Below, piece by piece: positions 32,124 through 42,317 of a stretch of DNA of 64,000 bases. The notes beneath the pieces are model-generated. The model ran no database searches and had not been told where the DNA came from. It saw nothing but the letters and a program-made list of their open reading frames with translations. Both the position numbers and the translations under genes were made by a program. Source of the DNA: Pachypanchax playfairii. Its lineage: Eukaryota > Chordata > Actinopteri > Cyprinodontiformes > Aplocheilidae. Every line of letters starts with the position of its first letter. The stretch's first letter is position 1. The DNA lies in the NCBI GenBank assembly GCA_006937955.1, contig SSNP01000020.1, forward strand, positions 1,705,389 through 1,769,388, read 5' to 3'.

Positions 32124-33724
32124 CAGTGGGGCAAAAAAGTATTTAGTCAGCCACCAATTGTGTAAGTTCTCCCACTTAAAAGATCAGAGAGGCCTGTAAT
32201 TTTCATCATAGGTATACCTCAACTATGAGAGACAAAATGAGGAAAAAAAATCCAGAAAATCACATTGTCTGATTTTTAAAGAATTTATTTGCAAATTATG
32301 GTGGAAAATAAGTATTTGGTCACCTACAAACAAGTAAGATTTCTGGCTTTCACAGACCTGTAACTTCTTTAAGAGGCTCCTCGGTCCTCCACTCGTTACC
32401 TGTATTAATGGCACCTGTGTGAACTCGTTATCAGTATAAAAGACACCTGTCCACAACCTCAAACAGTCACGCTCCAAACTCCACTATGGCCAAGACCAAA
32501 GAGCTGTCAAAGGACACCAGAAACAAAATTGTAGACCTTCACCAGGCTGGGAAGACTGAATCTGCAATAGGTAAGCAGCTTGGTGTGAAGAAATCCACTG
32601 TGGGAGCAATTATTAGAAAATGGAAGACATACAAGACCACTGATAATCTCCCTCGATCTGGGGCTCCACGCAAGATCTCACCCCGTGGGGTCAAAATGAT
32701 CACAAGAACGGTGAGCAAAAATCCCAGAACCACACGGAGGGACCTAGTGAATGACCTGCAGAGAGCTGGGACCAAAGTAACAAAGGCTACCATCAGTAAC
32801 ACACTACGCCACCAGGGACTCAAATCCTGCAGTGCCAGACGTGTCCCCCTGCTGAAGCCAGGACACGTCCAGGCCCGTCTGCGGTTTGCTAGAGCGCATT
32901 TGGATGATCCAGAAGAGGATTGGGAGAACATCATATGGTCAGATGAAACCAAAATAGAACTTTTTGGTAGAAACTCAACTTGTCGTGTTTGGAGGGGAAA
33001 GAATGCTGAGTTGGATCCAAAGAACACCATACCTACTGTAAAGCATGGGGGTGGAAACATCATGCTTTGGGGCTGTTTTTCTGCAAGGGGACCAGGACGA
33101 CTGATCCGTGTAAAGGAAAGAATGAATGGGGCCATGTATCGTAAGATTTTGAGTGAAAACCTCCTTCTAGCAGCAAGGGCATTGAAAATGAGACGTGGCT
33201 GGGTCTTTCAGCATGACAATGATCCCAAACACACCGCCCGGGCAACGAAGGAGTGGCTTCGTAAGAAGCATTTCAAGGTCCTGGAGTGGCCTAGCCAGTC
33301 TCCAGATCTCAACCCCATAGAAAATCTCTGGAGGGAGTTGAAAGTCCGTGTTGCCCAGCGTCAGCCCCAAAACATCACTGCTCTAGAGGAGATCTGCATG
33401 GAGGAATGGGCCAAAATACCAGCAACAGTGTGTGAAAACCTTGTGAAGACTTACAGAAAACGTTTGACCTCTGTCATTGCCAACAAAGGCTATATAACAA
33501 AGTATTGAGATTAACTTTTGTTATTGACCAAATACTTATTTTCCACCATAATTTGCAAATAAATTCTTTAAAAATCAGACAATGTGATTTTCTGGATTTT
33601 TTTTCCTCATTTTGTCTCTCATAGTTGAGGTATACCTATGATGAAAATTACAGGCCTCTCTGATCTTTTTAAGTGGGAGAACTTACACAATTGGTGGCTG
33701 ACTAAATACTTCTTTGCCCCACTG
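32124..33724 (+). mobile_element. Tc1-family DNA transposon, copy A2, apparently complete
   Basis: Same family as 23576-25178, in the opposite orientation. Ends CAGTGGGGCAAAAAAGT and complement, TA duplications at 32122-32123 and 33725-33726, inverted repeats of about 200 bp, length 1,601 bp. It splits the gypsy integrase between the catalytic GKAE motif and the RNTP motif, so it is younger than the gypsy element. Confidence 0.95.
32486..33508 (+). CDS. Tc1 transposase (DD34E), copy A2, 340 aa
   Basis: An uninterrupted 340-aa transposase of the same family as the copy at 23793-24815, differing at about eight residues (for example RGVKM versus RGVKR, LRHQGL versus LRRQGL, LLLAARALKMRRGW versus LLPSARALKMRRSW). 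All elements expected of an active enzyme are in place: two N-terminal helix-turn-helix regions, GGGNIMLWG box, WSDETK, HDNDPKHTA and DLNPIENLW with DD34E spacing. The start ATG follows a short leader after the left inverted repeat. Because two open copies with matching long ends persist, the family has probably been active recently in this lineage. Confidence 0.95.
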   Translation: MAKTKELSKDTRNKIVDLHQAGKTESAIGKQLGVKKSTVGAIIRKWKTYKTTDNLPRSGAPRKISPRGVKMITRTVSKNPRTTRRDLVNDLQRAGTKVTKATISNTLRHQGLKSCSARRVPLLKPGHVQARLRFARAHLDDPEEDWENIIWSDETKIELFGRNSTCRVWRGKNAELDPKNTIPTVKHGGGNIMLWGCFSARGPGRLIRVKERMNGAMYRKILSENLLLAARALKMRRGWVFQHDNDPKHTARATKEWLRKKHFKVLEWPSQSPDLNPIENLWRELKVRVAQRQPQNITALEEICMEEWAKIPATVCENLVKTYRKRLTSVIANKGYITKY

Positions 33725-33725
33725 T

Positions 33726-34198
33726 ATATAGATTTTTCACAATCTTCACTGTGGACTCTGCTTTTCCATTTGCTTTTGGATGTCTGGGCTAAGACATAAT
33801 GTGGTCAAAGTCCCAATGTTTTGCAAACCTCTTGAATGTTTCGCAGTCGAACTGCGGCAACTGTTGGTTATTACTCGGTCTGGCTACCCGTGCCTTGCAA
33901 ACTGGGCCTTGCATCAGAGAACTGTGGTCTCTGCTGAGAGATCTGGGAGCACATCTATTTCCCAAAAATTTGAATAATGATCTACCAGAATAGGAAAGTC
34001 CTTGCCTGCCTGTCTGAACAGGTCCATACTCACAATCTGCCATGGCTGCTTCAGGAGTGCATGTGACATCATTGTTTCACGCCGCTGCTCCTGGGAATAT
34101 TCGTTGCACGCAGCGCACTGACTCATGTAGTCCTTTACCTCCCCATGCATGTTTGGCCAGTATACGTAGTGTGTCCTTTGCCTGCCTATAGCAGACAT
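33726..34198 (-). pseudogene. Gypsy integrase N-terminal and catalytic region
   Basis: Minus-strand translation shows the end of the integrase zinc-binding region (WPNMHGEVKDYMSQCAACN), then the catalytic core with SMDLF (first Asp) and DHYSNFWEIDVL (second Asp). In another frame it continues to AKHWDFDHIMS and PKANGKAESTVKIVK, where GKAE carries the catalytic Glu. A stop/frameshift lies near 33914-33990 and the Tc1 insertion follows directly, so the enzyme is inactive. Confidence 0.8.
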
Positions 34199-35063
34199 CT
34201 CCTCCTATATGGCTTACATGGTTGAGGTTGTAGTTCTGTAGCGTAGGCAGCATGCTTTGGAGACGCTTGGGGGCCGTGAGGAGGGGCTTGTTGAAGATCG
34301 AGGTGAGTGGCTTGTGGTCTGTTTCCACTATGATCTCCTCCCGCCCGTACAGGTAGTAGTGGAGCCACTGGCATGCAAACACAACACTCAGACACTCTTT
34401 CTCAATTCGTGTGTAGTTTTGTTCTGTTGAAGTCAATGCACGGGAGGCAGACCCTATTGGCTGTCCCTCCAGCAGTAGACAACAACCCAGGCCTTTCTGG
34501 CTGACGTTGCTCTGGATGGTGACTGGCTTGGACACGTCATAGTATTTTTGGATTGGAGCCATTGTGACTAGCCGCTTGATCTCTTCCACAGCTGTGTCAT
34601 GCTTTGGCAGCCAGTGCCACGGAACGTCCCGGTCCAACAGTCTCCGTAGTGGCTCACATGCCTCCGAGAGGTGTGGCGTGAACCTGGACAGGTAGGTCAC
34701 AAAGCCGATCAGTCTTTGCATAGCTTTGGCGTCTGTGGGGTGAGGCATCTCCTGCATGGCTCTGACTTTCTCCGGGTCGACCCTGAGCCCATCTGCCAAT
34801 AAAATGTGACTGTGAAACCTGACTTCCCTGACCCTAAACTGTAGTTTCTTTAGGCTCAGTCTAAGCTTGACCTCCCTGCATCTCTCCATGAACGCCAATA
34901 ATTTCCTATCATGGTCTGATGTGGCTTCCTCATCTGTATCCCTACACCCGACTACCAGGATATAATCGGCAACCAGTTCTACTCCCTTCAGCCCTGCCAA
35001 AAGCTTGTGCTGTTTTCGCTGATATATCTCTGGGGCCACAGATACTCCAAAAGGCAGCTTCAA
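34077..35063 (-). pseudogene. Gypsy reverse transcriptase (C-terminal half), RNase H, start of integrase
   Basis: The 328-codon ORF begins at the RT palm (MKLPFGVSVAPEIYQRKQ). The active-site region reads VADYILVVG where functional enzymes have Y-x-D-D, so the second catalytic Asp is Tyr and the leading Tyr is Val. RT thumb/connection follows (ADGLRVDPEKVRAMQEMPHP, RLIGFVTYLSRF). Then comes RNase H (PVTIQSNVSQKGLGCCLL, SRALTSTEQNYTRIEKE, ETDHKPL), in which the usual DAS appears as SNVS. It then runs toward integrase, with a frame change near 34200. The altered active sites mean no catalytic activity. Confidence 0.85.
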
Positions 35064-35121
35064 CCAGCGCTTCCTGCTCCAAGGTGTCCAAAATGTTGCC
35101 GCAAAAATGCAGCTTGTGTAT

Positions 35122-36291
35122 CTACCAGTGTAAAAACACGGCCTTGGGGAGTTTGTATATAACGTCCTCCAAAGTGGGTATTATATAATAGGACCTCTTC
35201 AGAGCCGGATTTGGTGACTTCGGGTCAATGCAGATCCTGAGTTTCTCTGGCTGTCTGACTATCACCATGTTGCTAATCCAGTCGGTTGGTTCTGATACTG
35301 AAGTTAAATGCCCATCCCTCTCATGCTTGTCCAGTTGAGCTTCAACAGCCTCTCTGAGAGCCACTGGAACATTGCGTGGTGACACCTGCACTGGTGCTAC
35401 ATCCTCACCTGGGAGCGATTCAACTGGTGCGTTAAAAACATCATCATAGGCGCTGATAAGATGCTGCTTGGTCAGCGGGCCTGAGCTGCTGTGCTCTACC
35501 ATGAGTAGCTCCTTAGTTATTGTAAAGTGCATTAAGCCTAGGCGTTCACAGGTGTCACCTGACAGCAGAAGTCTCTGACTGCTCCTCACTGTCTCAAAGC
35601 TCAGCTCATGGGTTTTTCCTCTCACCACACACTTTGTTTTAAATATGCCGATTGGTGACGTGGACTGGGCTGAATATAAAACTAGTCTGATCTGACTGGG
35701 TAACAACTCTGCCTTAGGTGCCAGTCTCCTCATATCCTTTATACTCATAACATTGCAGGTCGTCCCTGAATCTAGCTGGCATCTCTGAAATTCCCCATTC
35801 ATTTTATTATTAGCAAACCACTTTTTTCCACACCCCTGCACTGCCCCAATGCTCTCTTTTGTGTATATGTGTGCCTCTGTGTCCGATGGGCTCATATCCT
35901 CTGGGTATTCAGAGTCTGCTGTGTTGACCTGTCTGGAGGTCTGATCCCTCTTCATGGACCTTTTAGCAAAATGGTTCGCTGTTCCACAGTGGTGACAATT
36001 TTTTCCATATGCGAGGCATAATTCACGTCCGCGCCTGTGTTTGTTGCCACAGAACCGGCATGGCACGTCTTCGCCCGCGTTCAGTGTCTGGTTCTGAGGT
36101 TTGTCATGGCGGGTCTGCGTCGGTGCGGCACGCGGCCAACGGCTGTCTGCTGCATGCAGTGTTTCTGGCGGCCTGTCCTGTGACATCGCTTTTAGACCCA
36201 AGTCCATCAGCTCTGCAACCAGGCATATTTCTATGGCGGTGGAGTGTGAGTATTTTCTTTCTAAACAGACGCCTGCACACGGCTTCATCAC
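35122..36291 (-). pseudogene. Gypsy gag zinc knuckle, protease and RT N-terminus
   Basis: A 389-codon ORF overlapping the gag frame. Around residues 78-110 there is a CxxC...H...C cluster (CRFCGNKHRRGRELC) and a second CHHCGTANHFAKRS whose last Cys is Ser. The aspartic protease motif LDSGTTCNVMS is at about residue 173. From about residue 300 the reverse transcriptase begins (VSEPTDWISNMVIVRQPEKL, RICIDPKSPNPAL). The ORF loses frame at the FLHW of the palm near 35125 and the rest of RT follows in another frame. Confidence 0.85.
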
Positions 36292-36718
36292 TCATGCCCA
36301 ACATCAGTCTGTCTCTTATTAAATCCTCCTTGAGGACGCTGTACTCAAATGAGGCAGCTTTCTCTCTCAGGCGCGTTACAAATGCATCAATGGGCTCTGC
36401 TCCGTCTTGCTTGCAGTTGCCGAATACATATCTTTCAAATATCAAATTCCTGGACAGTTTAAAGTGTGCGCCCAAAGCATCAAGGATAACCGCTGTGTCT
36501 TTTGCCTGCTCCGCTGAAAGTCCCAGATTGTGTTTGTACATGTGCCAGCAATCATTGCCCATTACCCATCGCAGGGTCACCACCTGTACCTCCTCGCCTT
36601 TCTCATTTAGCCCCGTTGCTAGCATGTACCCCTCGAACTCCGACCTGAACTCGTGCCAGTTGTTAGGGAGGTTGCCGGTCATCTTCATCTCACCCGGTGG
36701 AGGTACTGAGTTCGCCAT
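36104..36718 (-). pseudogene. Gypsy gag (capsid region)
   Basis: A 204-codon ORF starting 65 bases inside the 5' LTR boundary with MANSVPPPGEM. It contains gag-capsid type sequence (NLPNNWHEFRSEFEGYMLAT, FKLSRNLIFERYVFGNCKQ, EPIDAFVTRLREKAASFEY, LIRDRLMLGM). These match the capsid motifs of short-LTR gypsy elements in animals. The end is frameshifted relative to the zinc-knuckle frame at 36291. Probably it once continued into that frame. Confidence 0.8.
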
Positions 36719-36768
36719 TGTGATGTTGCAGTGGTCTTCCAGTCATTCCTCTTAACTTCATAAGCTAG

Positions 36769-36783
36769 CCACTTCTGACACCA
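36769..36783 (-). other. Primer-binding site of the gypsy element (tRNA-Leu type)
   Basis: Directly inside the 5' LTR the minus strand reads TGGTGTCAGAAGTGG. Its complement, CCACTTCTGACACCA, matches the 3' end of vertebrate tRNA-Leu including the CCA, as I recall that sequence. The position and the TGG start are typical of a PBS. Confidence 0.75.
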
Positions 36784-36967
36784 TGTTAGAGTGTGTGTTA
36801 GTAATAAATGAAGGAGACAAGGAGCGTGTATATCAGAGAACTGTAATGCCTGAAAACTGGGCGAACTCAATCACAACACAACACAATACTACTCGGGCCA
36901 TACCATTCAGTAACCACAACACGGGGGGAAGGGGGGCGCGCTCCCATTACCTGTCCATTCCCTAACA
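36784..36967 (-). repeat. 5' LTR of the gypsy element
   Basis: 184 bp, bounded on the plus strand by TGTTAGAGTG and CCCTAACA, i.e. TGTTAGGG...TCTAACA on the minus strand, with TG...CA ends and short inverted termini. Paired with 29950-30121. Confidence 0.88.
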
Positions 36968-39965
36968 GGAGCTGCCGAATACTAACGAACAAAGGAGTTG
37001 TGACGAAACAAGTACAGGCCGTTCAAACTCGGGAGATCTTGGGTTTTATTGCCATCTGCGTAGTTTGAGAGATAAAAACTGAAAGAGAAGTTGTGCTGAT
37101 TTAGCACCCGGTATGAAGGTAAGAACACCTGTGGAGCTAAAATATTCAACAGAAACCTCAGAAAAACTGTTTTTAATGGAAGGGCCTCTTTAACCAAAAA
37201 CCATAAATATCAGCTGTTATGCTGAGGTAGAAAACATAAACAACTTCATTTGAATATCTTGTCAAGACTTTCCATAAACACAAAGAAAAACTGGTTTGAG
37301 TGCAATAAACTTGTATTGATTCCTCACCTCTGACTAGAATCAGACCTTGTTTTTCAGCCAGGCTTTAAAGACCTTATGTCACTTCCAGCATGCAAAGCGT
37401 GTGACTGAATGATGGAGGAAGAAGATAAATCCTGGAGCTGCCTTTATTCCACTGCCCTCACACTAACCTTTCATGGGTTAAATCCTGTTTAGGGCCACTG
37501 AGAAATCTGAGAAGCTGACAGCAGGATCTGCAAGACTCACTGAATGAAAACAAATGCACAACGGTCAACGGTGTGGTTTCTGAAGAGGTCAGACAGAACC
37601 AGATCTGTAAGTATCTGTACAATAATGTGTGTATTCCTGGCTGTGCGTGTCCTCTTGTACATGCAAATCCATATTAAGTTGTTTTATGTTGGTTAGATTT
37701 TCACATAAACACGATTCTGAGATTCTCAATAGCTTTTCAGGATTCTCATGAGCATCAGGATCAGTGTGGTGGATCGAGGTGCTTTGGATTATTCTGTTAA
37801 ACAAAACTTCTATTGTTAGATTGCCAAGTCAGCACGATTCACCTCCGTGAGCAGAGTGAATGTGAGGTACATCGGTGGCTTCAGAGAAGTTTGGACACTG
37901 ACAAGAGAATCAAACTGAAACAAGAGTCTTCTCTTTAGCTGCTTTTTACTTCCTGTTTGTTTTTAACACAGTTATTCTAAAATAAGGTCACTCATGTGCT
38001 GATACTTCAGGCTTCCACAAAACCTCAAAAATCTTTTCCCTTTTTTACAAGTTTTTTTTTGTTGCTATTTTTCTTTTTTTTAACAGATTTGTTTCCTGTT
38101 TATTATGGATTTTATTGGTAGTTCTTTCATTTAGGTTTTCTGGGGTGAAAACTTTCTGATTTTCAAAAAGAAATTTTCAGAAGAAAGACAAACAAACTTT
38201 ACTTTAACAGAATGACAGCTTTTAGAAGTAAAGTCAACCAAAATGCCAAAGGGGGAGGGATTTAAAGTACTTTTTGCAGATGGTTCAGTTCCATAAAAAC
38301 ACATAGAAAGAAGATACTGGATTTAGATCGGATACATTGCAATCTGTTTACAGTCTGCTGCATAGAAATAAACTCCTTAAAATTAGACTCTCTTCCTGCT
38401 ATTTTCAGACACCTGTATCCTGTCATAGTTAATACATCCTGTGATGTCATAGGATTTCATCCTGATGATGTTACTGGAAACAGATGCAGCATGCAGACTC
38501 GTATGTTCGTCCACCCTGCTGTGACAGAGCAGTTTGTTGTTTGGAGACAGGTGGAGCCTCGACAAGACGAGGAAACCCCCAGAGCAGACGAACAGAAGAC
38601 AAAAAACATGTTGCAAGGAGACTTAAAATTAGCTGCATATTTATATATAGCAGGTGAGTTCAAATGAATAATGACAGAAAACACCTGTGATGCTGTTGAC
38701 ACTTTAGGAGCAAATGCTTCTCTCAATAAAGGACAATAACTCACCAGGATGAGTCAGTTTGTCTATGAGCTGTCACTGAAGTCATGTGACTCAGTGACTG
38801 AGTCTCACATATGATCCAATAATCCAAACTGATGTACAGACAGATGTTCAGTTACAGTCTGATTTTCATTTATGCAAAAGGTTCAGAGTTTTTATTTATA
38901 CTAATGACATAAAGTGGAGAAGAATGTGAAGTATTCAGTTTAAAGTTGCAACATTTAAATTTATTGTGATTTAGCTTTATAGTAGGTAGTTGTGGGCTTA
39001 AAGGTCAGGAGATCAAAAAGTACCCCAAATTTCAGTTCAGTGCACTTTACAACAAAACAACTAGTCCAGCAAACAAACAAATAAACAAACAATCAAACAA
39101 ACCTAATTTCCCTTCAGAGTTTAAAAAGATATGACTGAACTGAATTTAATTCATATTCAATAACATACAAGCTAATCCAGTCAAAATTGTAGATTAAACT
39201 CAAACACATAACTCTTGTTTTTAAAAGTTTGATTGTCTTCAGCGTAGATATGAATAAAACTCCTTGGACGTCTCTGTCAGATCCCCTTCACAAAGTCTGG
39301 GCACTAGAGACGGGCGGCTGAATGTCCTACCTGTTGACATTTACTGTCCTGCACATGGTTCTGTTTTTTTGTTAGCATGAAATAACTGATGTCAGAGAAA
39401 TTAATATTTGAACATGCAGCAGCAAGATAAGAACTGTGTGAATCAATAAGTGAAACAACTGGACTATACCTGTGACTTCAGACTTCTAGAGTCAGCTGTG
39501 TGTGTGTATACATGTGTGTATACATGTGTGTGTGTATTACATATGCTAAACTTAACAATGTACCACATGTTTTGGTTGGGATGTTTATGGTCTTTTAAAT
39601 AACTCTAATATTGAATCAAATTTTGTATTGATGTTGATTTTTAGACTTACTGGATCTTTGTATCACCAGATGTTTAGCGGGGATTTATGTGTGATTGTGG
39701 CCTGTGCTGAGTTTATCAACCAACACACTGTGAGCATGCTCATATGGTCTTTATCTGAAGTTGTCATCACTAAATGATTCTCTAGTTACTTATAAAAGAA
39801 TTGTGGAAAGAAACGACACACGGGGTTTCACACTGAAAACCAAACAGATTATTCCAATCCCCACAAGCCACAGTGAACAAACAAACAAACAAACAAACAA
39901 ACAAACAAACAAACAAACAAACAAACAAACAAACAAACAAACAAACAAACAAACAAGCAAGCACA

Positions 39966-40032
<67 letters not shown>

Positions 40033-41480
40033 ACAAAGATTTTTTCCCATTGTGCTTTTCTCAAACTGAGATATCCCAAAGATTTCAGCATTAGCTGAAG
40101 ACCAGCTCTAATCTTTAAGCTGCACATATGTCAGTTTTCTTTACACACGACAGAACAGGTGAAATAAAACACTAGGTATTGTGCAACCCCCCCCCCCAAT
40201 TAAACCCTTTCAGGCTCCATGCTCAGTAATTACATGGTTATAAACTTTTAATTACCATATTACTTCGACCTGCTAAGCTTTTATTAGTGGGATGTTCTTT
40301 CAAATCAATTTACCGTGATTAATTTCTCATTATTGCACAATGATTTTTCTTCCCCTTCAAATCTCTTGTGGCTCGTGTAGAAATGATGAGACTACCCGTG
40401 GCATCAGTGATATACTGCGAGGGCCTGTCTGCTGATAAGTAAAAGGAACCATTAATCTCTTTCAATCCTCCTGTTTCAAGCGGTGACCCCTCCTCCACAT
40501 GGGTCTTCCTCCACCCCCTCTTCCCATGCTGTCACTCTCAGCCTGCACCTGTCAGATTAGTCTCACATCCTCAGCTGCTCCTCCATATGATACGCCTCCT
40601 TACTGCCCAGAGACTCTGAGTCTCTCCATTTTGTGTGTATTTATGAGTTTGTGTCCATGTGAAAAGACAATGAGAGAAGAATCACATGCATTACATGAAT
40701 GAGTTAAACAGGAGTATAACTGTGACTAACTCTATTTTCCTCCCCCTGGATTTGGCTTGATGCCAAAATGTGCAAAAGCCAAGCCTCACACAGTGAGAAG
40801 TGACTTTATGAGTTGATATTTTTACTCCATCTGTGCACCAACAGCATCGTGGCCTTGTGCTCAGAGAAGTCGTGGCTGATTTGGCTTGAATACCTGTGTA
40901 ATGGGGGAAATTTGTGGTGGTAGTTGTTGGATTGGTGGGGGTTCCAGCACTGAAAGCCTCAGCGTAGACAGACATGAACAGCTGAGAGAGCAGGTATAAT
41001 GTGAGAAATAATGGTTCAGGCACAAATGACGGGTTGATTATTTGGGATATTTCTATCACAGGCTCTGAGGGAGAAAAACTAATGCTGTATCACTGCTGAT
41101 GGATCATCTGTTGCATCTGTAAATAATTACAGTTGTAGAAAAAAAAACTGAGAGGGATTATTATTATCATTATTATTAAAAGTGATACTCAAATGAAATG
41201 CAGTCAATATTCAATAAAGGTCAAACTTTGCAAGTTGGTAACAGAATGAAAAAAAGATACAAATCTGCAAACAACTTGATCAAGTTAATATGAACTGGAG
41301 TTTTAACCGGAAATACAGTAGCAATCACCAATAAATTGATGCCTTATTTCACCCAATAAAGTTGATTGTAATGTGAAATTATTCTGAACATATCATCCAT
41401 TACCTACTGTGGAAATATAGTTTTCCCATTAATGAAAGTGTTTAAAAATCTCCAAACAAGGAACCGGATCGAACAGATTA
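36968..41480. other. Intergenic region between the gypsy element and gprc5b
   Basis: About 4.5 kb without a recognisable gene. ORFs are short or are microsatellite translations. Purely simple sequence occurs at 39060-39100 and 39875-40034, and a C-run at 40187-40197. Conserved regulatory elements cannot be judged from one sequence. Confidence 0.5.
39875..40034. repeat. Compound microsatellite (AAAC)n-(AAAT)n
   Basis: About 20 ACAA-type units followed, after AAGCAAGCAC, by about 17 ATAA-type units. The 80-90-codon ORFs on both strands here are translations of the repeat. Confidence 0.97.
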
Positions 41481-41499
41481 TTCTGGTTCGACACAATAA

Positions 41500-42317
41500 A
41501 GCAGCTCCGCGCGTCATCCATGAATGTATAGATCTGTGATCTGTGACCGGATGGTTCGTGGGGTGCCTATATGTCAGGAAAAAATGTCAGGGTGAGACAT
41601 TTCACGTGAGGAAGCGCGTGGAAAAGTCTGCGCGGAGTGCGGGAGCGCTGTGACATTCTGTGCGCGGATGCGTACAGGGATTATCTTTACGCACATTATG
41701 CGGAGCGCAATTTCTGTGATGCGTTCAGTCGGGGGAGCTGCTGCTGCTGCTGCTGGGAGCTGCGAGTGTCAACACGAAGACTCAGCAGCAGAGTAATCGG
41801 GGGGAGAGCGGGGAGCTGCTTGTTGTGTTATGGGGGGGGCACCGTTTGTGCGCATCATCACGGGATTTCGACGCGTTTTCTTTTTTTTACTTTGATGACC
41901 GCTCGCTCGGTCGTTATTGGGGACTGAAAGTCAGAGACGCGCACCGCTGAACAAAGGATTTAGGGTCGAAAAAGGGATAAAAAAAATCTCTCCACGTTTG
42001 AATCCACGCACATTTTCACGCCTCGCTTTCCCCCCTCCAGTTTGGAGTCGCACCGATGCCCGTTTCTCCTCTGAGGACCACGGACACGGGCTGAACCCGC
42101 CGGGATTCTGTCTCTGGTCTCAAACCCGGAGCAGGAGGAATAATCTGGACTGGTCGTACACAAACCCATGTGGATGGAGAGGAAACAGGCACACGCAGCG
42201 GCCACGATTTATTCCGAAATGTGACATTTAAAAAACAAAATCCAACCATTGAGTCTCCCATCAAACCTACAACTGTGAATCCGTCTTCATAGATCACATC
42301 AGTTCACAACGATCAAG
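41500..42317 (+). promoter_or_regulatory. gprc5b: CpG-rich promoter and 5' non-coding exon of gprc5b
   Basis: The block is clearly CpG-richer than the flanks (many CGCG, GCGC and CGG sites from about 41510 to 42200) and ends at GATCAAG followed by a strong donor GTACGTGC at 42318. The coding part of gprc5b starts 8.1 kb downstream with an acceptor two bases before its ATG, which requires an upstream non-coding exon. This is the best candidate on the strand. The transcription start is not visible, so the left boundary is approximate. Confidence 0.45.

Larger units (their letters stand above)
29950..36967 (-). mobile_element. Ty3/gypsy LTR retrotransposon carrying two DNA-transposon insertions
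   Basis: A full-structure element on the minus strand: 5' LTR 36784-36967, primer-binding site directly next to it, gag, zinc knuckles/protease/reverse transcriptase/RNase H/integrase in gypsy order, polypurine tract, 3' LTR 29950-30121. GGAGT and GGAGC flank it, an almost perfect 5-bp duplication. Two Tc1-family elements interrupt it (30272-31492 and 32124-33724); without them it is about 4.2 kb. The pol frame is broken by shifts, the RT active-site motif is altered, and the two LTRs differ at many positions, so it is an old, inactive copy. Confidence 0.9.

Noticed and set aside
39782..40127. Repetitive leucine/phenylalanine- or lysine-rich ORFs
   Set aside because: Translations of the AAAC/AAAT microsatellite.
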